A stretch of 9,289 bases of DNA, taken from assembly GCA_030146905.1 (NCBI GenBank), contig JASLAV010000076.1, forward strand, positions 1-9,289. The letters run 5' to 3'. This document shows positions 6,232-9,289 of the stretch, one piece after another. Numbering within the stretch: the stretch's first letter is position 1; each line of letters opens with the position of its first letter. Source of the DNA: Lentzea sp. (GTDB lineage Bacteria > Actinomycetota > Actinomycetes > Mycobacteriales > Pseudonocardiaceae). Made by a program: the position numbers and the translations under genes. Under the pieces are notes generated by a model that saw only the letters and a program-made list of their open reading frames with translations, made no database searches and was not told the origin of the DNA.

Positions 6232-6807
6232 CTACTTCTTGGCGGCGGCCTTGGCGGCCTTGGCGGCCTTCTTGAAGTCGCGAACCTCCAGCAACGACTG
6301 CTGGTCCGTCACGTCGGCCACGCTGCGACGGCTTCCGTCCTCGCCGTAGTGCCCGGCAGCCTCGCGCCACCCCGCCGGCGTGACGCCGAACTGCTTGCCC
6401 AGGAGGGCCAGGAAGATCTTGGCCTTCTGGTCACCGAACCCCGGCAACGCCTTGAGCCGCTTGAACACCGTCTTCGCGTCGTCATCGGCCCAGATCCCGG
6501 TCACGTCGCCGTCGTACCGCTCGACGACGAACTGCGACAACGCCTGGACCCGCTTGGCCATGGAGGCGGGGAAGCGGTGCACGGCCGGTGGCGTGGCCAT
6601 GGTGACGGCGAAGGCCTCGGGGTCGGCCTCGGCGATGCGGTGCACGTCCAGGCCGCCCATGCGGTCGGCCAGGACCTTGGGGCCGGAGAAGGCCTTCTCC
6701 ATCGGTATTTGCTGGTCGAGCAGCATGCCGAGCAACAGCGCGAACCGGTCTTCTGCCAGGAGGGCGTCGGCTTCGGGGTTCTGCGCGAGGCACACCGTGC
6801 GGGTCAT
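6232..6807 (-). CDS. HhH-GPD type base-excision-repair family protein
   Basis: A 191-residue protein of the short actinobacterial HhH-GPD family (TIGR03252-like), with LLGMLLDQQIPMEKAF (25-40) at the N-terminal helix pair, HRFPASMAKRVQAL (77-90), and the helix-hairpin-helix LKALPGFGDQKAKIFL (118-133), which binds DNA backbone. Relatives of this fold remove damaged bases, and Lys127/129 sit near the catalytic Lys position of bifunctional glycosylases. The Asp expected about 18-20 residues after the hairpin is not seen; that region reads GVTPAGWREA. The C-terminus ends in a Lys/Ala tail (179-191) coded by a 9-bp repeat. The ATG at 6807 fits the family N-terminus (MTRTVCLAQNPEADALL) but has no clear ribosome site. 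Family confident; catalytic activity and lesion specificity not established. Confidence 0.85.
   Translation of the reverse strand: MTRTVCLAQNPEADALLAEDRFALLLGMLLDQQIPMEKAFSGPKVLADRMGGLDVHRIAEADPEAFAVTMATPPAVHRFPASMAKRVQALSQFVVERYDGDVTGIWADDDAKTVFKRLKALPGFGDQKAKIFLALLGKQFGVTPAGWREAAGHYGEDGSRRSVADVTDQQSLLEVRDFKKAAKAAKAAAKK
6247..6270. repeat. 9-bp tandem repeat coding the Lys/Ala tail
   Basis: GGCCTTGGC occurs at 6247-6255 and 6256-6264, followed by a partial unit (6265-6270). On the minus strand it codes the AAK-type repeats at the C-terminus of the HhH-GPD protein. Such arrays can change length by slippage; the reading frame is kept because the unit is a multiple of three. Confidence 0.7.
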
Positions 6808-6854
6808 GGCGGCAATGCTCGCATGTGGACCGGAGCCGTGCCGCGAGTGCCGCG

Positions 6855-7970
6855 TCAGGCGCCGGCCACCCGGACCTCCGACACCACCTGGCGCACCAGC
6901 AGGCGCAGCGCCTCCCGGTCCACCGTTGCCGGGTCGTCGGCCAGCCAGTCGCCGATCTCCCGCACGAACTGCTCCGGGGTCATCGGCGGCACCTCGAAGT
7001 CGAGGTCGTCGTCGCAGGTGACCTCGCCGGAACGGCTCGGGTAGACGATGAGGGCGCCGCGGACCTCCAGCCAGGGCAGGAACTCGGCGAAGCGTTCGAC
7101 GCCGTCGAGCAGCTGGGTGCCGCCGCCTCGGAACGGGTGGCCGTTGCGCCAGAGTTCGCCGTCCTCGTCGCAGTAGTAGTGGCCCGGCAGCCATGACTTC
7201 GACTCGATCAGCACCAGGCGGCGGCCGCAGAGCAGGGCGTGGTCGATGTCGGTGAAGACGGAGCCCGGCCAGGCCAGGCCGTGGAAGATGCGCACGCCCG
7301 GTAGCTGCGTCAGGTACTCGGTCAGCAGGCCGGCGGTCAGCCTTTCGCGTCTGTTTTCACCCGGACGGCCGAAGATGGTGTTCCCGTCGTACTCGCCGGC
7401 GAACGCCCGCTCGGCTCGCGCGAGGGTCATGTAGCGGCGCACCAGCCGGAACGCTCCGTAGCCGGCGGCGGCCACCAGGGGGAGCCAGACGGCCAGCAGG
7501 AGTGGGGACAGCGTCATCGTGAACGGCAGCAGCAGGACCAGCCAGCCGCCGATCGCGGCCGCTGCGGGGGCGTGGCCCAGGCCCGTCGCGGGGACGTAGC
7601 GCACGCGTGCGCCCAGGTCGATGCGGTTCCACCAGTCCATCGAGCCGAGGTCGACTCGGGGGCGTGGCGCGGTGTAGTTCGGGTCGTCGCCGAAGTCGCG
7701 CAGCCTGCCCGTGTGGCCCGTTCGACGAGGTCGCGGGCGGGTTTGGGGGCGCGCGACCGGGGGTGCCGCCGGAGTTGGGCGGTCGTAGTCGGCGCGGCGG
7801 ACCGGGTCCTTCAGCGTCTCGTAGGCCTCTTGGAGCAGGCGGAAGCTGCCAGACGTCCCACCCGCGTCGGGGTGCATGACCTTGGCGAGTGAGCGGTATG
7901 CCGACTTGATCTCCGAGGCGCTGGCGCCCCGGCTGACACCGAGCAACTCGTAGTAGTCGATCCCTGGCAC
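6855..7970 (-). CDS. J-domain / two-TM / NERD nuclease-related fusion protein
   Basis: A 371-residue fusion. Residues 4-64 form a J domain ([23 protein letters not shown] at 33-35, DYDRP at its end), which stimulates Hsp70/DnaK ATPase. A Pro/Arg-rich linker (65-105) follows, then two close membrane spans (about 136-152 and 154-173), leaving both ends on the same, presumably cytoplasmic, side. Residues about 205-312 match a NERD domain: [20 protein letters not shown] with Asp243, and VLIESKSW with Glu256-x-Lys258, the PD-(D/E)xK nuclease signature. A tail of about 60 residues ends in a basic/hydrophobic helix. The GTG at 7970 leads straight into the J domain. It is the first minus-strand gene, 47 nt before the HhH-GPD gene. 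Both domains look intact; the joint function is unknown, with membrane-linked DNA or RNA cleavage being an inference. Confidence 0.88.
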   Translation of the reverse strand: MPGIDYYELLGVSRGASASEIKSAYRSLAKVMHPDAGGTSGSFRLLQEAYETLKDPVRRADYDRPTPAAPPVARPQTRPRPRRTGHTGRLRDFGDDPNYTAPRPRVDLGSMDWWNRIDLGARVRYVPATGLGHAPAAAAIGGWLVLLLPFTMTLSPLLLAVWLPLVAAAGYGAFRLVRRYMTLARAERAFAGEYDGNTIFGRPGENRRERLTAGLLTEYLTQLPGVRIFHGLAWPGSVFTDIDHALLCGRRLVLIESKSWLPGHYYCDEDGELWRNGHPFRGGGTQLLDGVERFAEFLPWLEVRGALIVYPSRSGEVTCDDDLDFEVPPMTPEQFVREIGDWLADDPATVDREALRLLVRQVVSEVRVAGA

Positions 7971-8000
7971 GACACCGTCCAGTCCGAGGTTGATGGACGA

Positions 8001-8006
8001 ACCTTA
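8001..8006 (-). promoter_or_regulatory. Possible -10 box for the J-domain/NERD gene
   Basis: On the minus strand TAAGGT (8006 to 8001) fits TAnnnT and would give a leader of about 24 nt before the GTG at 7970, enough for the GGACGG that could serve as a weak ribosome site. No convincing -35 box is seen 16-18 nt upstream. The rest of 7971-8077, the divergent gap to the tRNA-like gene, holds nothing else I can support. Confidence 0.25.
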
Positions 8007-8077
8007 TTGGGTCCAACACTTTCGCAGGGCATACGGCCCGCGATTCGCCGACTAGTGTGAGTGGTGCGGTGGCGATG

Positions 8078-8150
8078 GGGCCTGTAGCGCAGTGGTCGAC
8101 GCGCCCTCCGGAAGGGAGGGAGAACGCCGGTTCGAATCCGGCCGGTCCCG
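8078..8150 (+). tRNA. tRNA-like gene, anticodon position reads GAA but position 33 is G (unusual or pseudo-tRNA)
   Basis: The 73 nt fold as a cloverleaf. Acceptor GGGCCTG (8078-8084) pairs with CGGTCCC (8143-8149) with one C-T mismatch (4-69) and one G-T pair; the discriminator is G8150 and no CCA is encoded. T8/A9 are present. The D arm has the conserved A14, G18-G19 and A21. The anticodon stem CCCTC/GAGGG (8104-8108, 8116-8120) is perfect around the loop CGGAAGG. The variable loop is AGAAC, and the T arm GCCGG-TTCGAAT-CCGGC (8126-8142) is perfect. Standard numbering puts GAA (Phe) at 34-36, but position 33 is G, not the near-universal U. CCG preceded by T can be read nearby, but the stem then fails. 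It may be a decaying tRNA or an atypical one; identity is left open. Confidence 0.6.
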
Positions 8151-8205
8151 CTCAGCATCCGGGTTTCCTCCTTCCCCACTACCTCGTACGGATGGGGTGT
8201 GCCCG

Positions 8206-8217
8206 CGGTTCGAACCG
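8206..8217. repeat. 12-bp perfect palindrome CGGTTCGAACCG
   Basis: The 12 bases are their own reverse complement. They lie in the 177-bp gap between the tRNA-like gene and the zinc-ribbon gene. The core TTCGAA resembles a T-loop, but the flanks do not form a T stem with a 7-nt loop. It could be a small operator or chance. Confidence 0.5.
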
Positions 8218-8274
8218 TCTGGTCCTTTGTGGACGTACGGCTGCGCGGGTGGCTGCACCGAAAACGCCGGTCGC

Positions 8275-8295
8275 GCAACTCGAGGCACGAGTTGC
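8275..8295. repeat. 8-bp stem, 5-nt loop hairpin upstream of the zinc-ribbon gene
   Basis: GCAACTCG (8275-8282) and CGAGTTGC (8288-8295) are exact reverse complements around AGGCA. The hairpin ends 32 bp before the ATG at 8328. No T-run follows, so it is a weak terminator candidate for the tRNA-like transcript; it could equally be a leader hairpin or operator. Apart from this and the 12-bp palindrome, 8151-8327 holds no supported gene. Confidence 0.5.
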
Positions 8296-8327
8296 CGGCT
8301 TGGGCGGCCTGCCGCAGTCTTCGGCGC

Positions 8328-8588
8328 ATGGCGACCTGTGACGTCTGTGGCAACGAGTACTGGATGGCCTTCGAGGTGCGCACCGTCGGCGGTGGCGTGC
8401 ACACGTTCGACAGCTTCGAGTGCGCGATCCAACGGCTCGCGCCCCGCTGCGAACACTGCGACTGCCGCGTGATCGGGCACGGTGTGGAGGTGGAGGGGCA
8501 GTTCTTCTGCTGCGCCCACTGCGCCCGGATGGGCTCGTCCGACCTGGGCTCCCAGATCCGCGACACCGTGGGCACACATCCGGGCTGA
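8328..8588 (+). CDS. Small nine-cysteine zinc-ribbon / metallothionein-like protein
   Basis: An 86-residue cytoplasmic protein with nine Cys arranged CxxC (4, 7), one at 32, CxxCxC (41, 44, 46) and CCxxC (61, 62, 65), plus His25, 43, 51 and 64. C41/C44 with C62/C65 look like a zinc ribbon, and C4/C7 with the HTFDSFEC segment (25-32) resemble a second TRASH-like metal site. Similar small actinobacterial proteins are annotated as hypothetical or as prokaryotic metallothionein. The ATG at 8328 is chosen because CxxC follows at once as in relatives; there is no clear ribosome site, and upstream in-frame GTG/TTG codons would read into the non-coding gap. It is followed after 139 bp by the oxidoreductase-like gene. 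Metal binding is likely; the role is unknown. Confidence 0.8.
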   Translation: MATCDVCGNEYWMAFEVRTVGGGVHTFDSFECAIQRLAPRCEHCDCRVIGHGVEVEGQFFCCAHCARMGSSDLGSQIRDTVGTHPG

Positions 8589-8714
8589 ACCCGGAAGGGC
8601 TGGCCTCGAAGCTCAGCGGCACGGGCGGCGAGAAGTCGGCACGCATCTGAGACGGTTCGGCGGTCACTTCCTCTCACTTCATGCCAAGTGGAGGGGGTTA
8701 TCCATTTACGGGAC

Positions 8715-8720
8715 TACGGT
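8715..8720 (+). promoter_or_regulatory. Possible -10 box for a leaderless Ddn-like transcript
   Basis: TACGGT fits TAnnnT and ends 7 nt before the ATG at 8728, so transcription could start at or next to the start codon. The only purine run upstream, GGGAG, is 1 nt from the ATG and too close to act as a ribosome site, which favours a leaderless message. No good -35 box is visible. Confidence 0.3.
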
Positions 8721-8727
8721 CGGGAGC

Positions 8728-9063
8728 ATGGACTTCAAGGCACCTCTCGTCCGCCGCGTGAACAGGGTGATCGTCGGCCTGCGCGACGCTCCGCTCGTCG
8801 GGAAGCTCGTGCGCAGGGGCATCACGGTCGTCTCCTACACGGGTCGGCGTTCCGGTCGCACGTTCACCACGCCCGTTGGCTACCAACGCAAAGGCGACGT
8901 CGTCGACATCAAGGTGATGATGCCGGACGCCAAGACCTGGTGGCGCAACTTCACCGGCGAGGGTGGTCCGCTCACGCTGGAGCTCGATGGCGCGCAACGG
9001 ACCGGACATGCGACATCGCACCGTGACGACAAGGGTCGTGTCACGGTGCGAGTGCGGCTGTAG
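8728..9063 (+). CDS. Nitroreductase/quinone-reductase-family (DUF385, Ddn-like) deazaflavin-binding protein
   Basis: A 111-residue protein of the split beta-barrel Ddn/DUF385 family, many of whose members use reduced cofactor F420 to reduce quinones or other substrates. The family pattern is seen in an N-terminal helical part (about 8-30), the strand VVSYTGRRSGRTFTTPVGY (34-52; compare TTxGRKSGxxRTxPL), then WWRNF (71-75; compare WYxNLxAxP) and a final strand pair (82-110). It is somewhat shorter than the usual 130-150 residues, lacking the C-terminal helix. The ATG at 8728 is the only usable start in frame after the last possible upstream position. It ends tail-to-tail with the membrane-protein gene, 4 bp between stops. 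Family likely; cofactor and substrate inferred. Confidence 0.8.
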   Translation: MDFKAPLVRRVNRVIVGLRDAPLVGKLVRRGITVVSYTGRRSGRTFTTPVGYQRKGDVVDIKVMMPDAKTWWRNFTGEGGPLTLELDGAQRTGHATSHRDDKGRVTVRVRL

Positions 9064-9067
9064 GACG

Positions 9068-9289
9068 TCAGACCGCCAGAGCGGCCAGGCGGCGGTGCTC
9101 CAGAAACGCCGCCACCAGGTAGGCGCCGCCGCCCAGCACGGTCAGCACCCCGAAGAAGCCGGGCGCGGGCACGAACAGCGCCGCCGACGCGATCAGCGCG
9201 AGCCAGGTGCCGAGGTTGTGGTGCAGGGCGTTGCGGCGGACGGCGCCCTCGGCGATGTAGATGAGTCCGACCACGATGCCGGAGCCCGC
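9068..9289 (-). CDS. Small membrane protein (3' part, N-terminus outside window)
   Basis: The frame is open from the right edge to a TGA at 9068-9070, giving the last 73 residues. A GTG at 9274 could be a start but it lies within a hydrophobic stretch that continues to the edge (AGSGIVVGLIYIAEG), so the true start is probably outside. Three hydrophobic segments are visible: the edge segment, then LGTWLALIASAALFV, then FFGVLTVLGGGAYLVAAFL, ending in a short basic tail (EHRRLAALAV). It should sit in the cytoplasmic membrane. No family recognised. Confidence 0.65.
   Translation of the reverse strand, partial: AGSGIVVGLIYIAEGAVRRNALHHNLGTWLALIASAALFVPAPGFFGVLTVLGGGAYLVAAFLEHRRLAALAV

Noticed and set aside
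5129..6349. Long plus-strand open frame (406 codons) opposite the secreted protein
   Set aside because: Arg/Pro-rich shadow without recognisable domains; the minus strand has a signal peptide and propeller blades.
7300..7970. Toxin-antitoxin, restriction or CRISPR-type defence island around the NERD gene
   Set aside because: No methyltransferase, helicase, repeat array or partner gene is visible; neighbours are a repair-family protein and a tRNA-like gene.
8100..8125. Reading the tRNA-like gene as tRNA-Arg with anticodon CCG (loop CTCCGGA)
   Set aside because: T33 and CCG would fit, but the flanking GCGCC and AGGGA cannot form the anticodon stem, whereas CCCTC/GAGGG pairs perfectly one register over.
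8200..8225. Second, degraded tRNA T-arm around CGGTTCGAACCG
   Set aside because: The flanks do not pair across a 7-nt loop and no other arm is present; only a short palindrome remains.
8057..8341. Plus-strand open frame with VAQWSTRPPEGRENAGSNPAGP-like start
   Set aside because: This peptide style is what comes from translating through a tRNA gene; it covers the tRNA-like sequence at 8078-8150.
8052..8677. Minus-strand open frames containing RPDSNRR / PEGASTTALQAP
   Set aside because: Antisense translation of the tRNA-like gene and of the zinc-ribbon gene; no domain and no ribosome site.

Overview
The window is a high-GC, densely packed stretch of an actinomycete chromosome. G/C-ending codons, GTG/TTG starts, a PASTA-less membrane serine/threonine kinase, a DUF1918 protein, a deazaflavin (F420) oxidoreductase-like protein and the actinobacterial HhH-GPD family all fit Actinobacteria. 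Gene style suggests Pseudonocardiales (Lentzea/Saccharothrix-like), but that narrower placement is a guess. No transposase, integrase, phage gene or CRISPR array is visible.

Layout. (1) 1-543, plus strand: 3' part of an inositol-monophosphatase-family gene that enters from the left. (2) 556-7970, minus strand: a long co-directional run. In transcription order it holds a J-domain/membrane/NERD-nuclease fusion, a small HhH-GPD DNA-glycosylase-like protein, a secreted propeller-like protein, a receptor-type Ser/Thr kinase with a cysteine-rich ectodomain, a three-gene ABC-2 exporter (two permeases and an ATPase, translationally coupled by 8-nt and 4-nt overlaps), a small lipoprotein, and a DUF1918 protein. 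(3) About 7971-8330: a divergent non-coding region with a tRNA-like gene at 8078-8150 on the plus strand, a 12-bp palindrome and an 8-bp hairpin. (4) 8328-9063, plus strand: a nine-cysteine zinc-ribbon protein and a Ddn/DUF385-like protein. (5) 9068-9289, minus strand: the 3' end of a small membrane protein that runs off the right edge.

How the genes may work together. The exporter is a clear functional unit. The kinase just upstream (36 nt gap) and the lipoprotein just downstream (44 nt gap) could form an envelope sensing/export cluster, but only proximity supports this. The other genes look like ordinary, independent chromosomal genes.

The points most worth a second look are: a 64-nt imperfect palindrome (760-823) that can hide the DUF1918 ribosome binding site; a tRNA-like gene that has the usual tertiary-contact bases but carries G instead of U at position 33; the DnaJ-TM-NERD fusion with an intact D...ExK nuclease signature; and the kinase whose ectodomain resembles the 'septum formation' domain. 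No complete new multi-gene system is evident.
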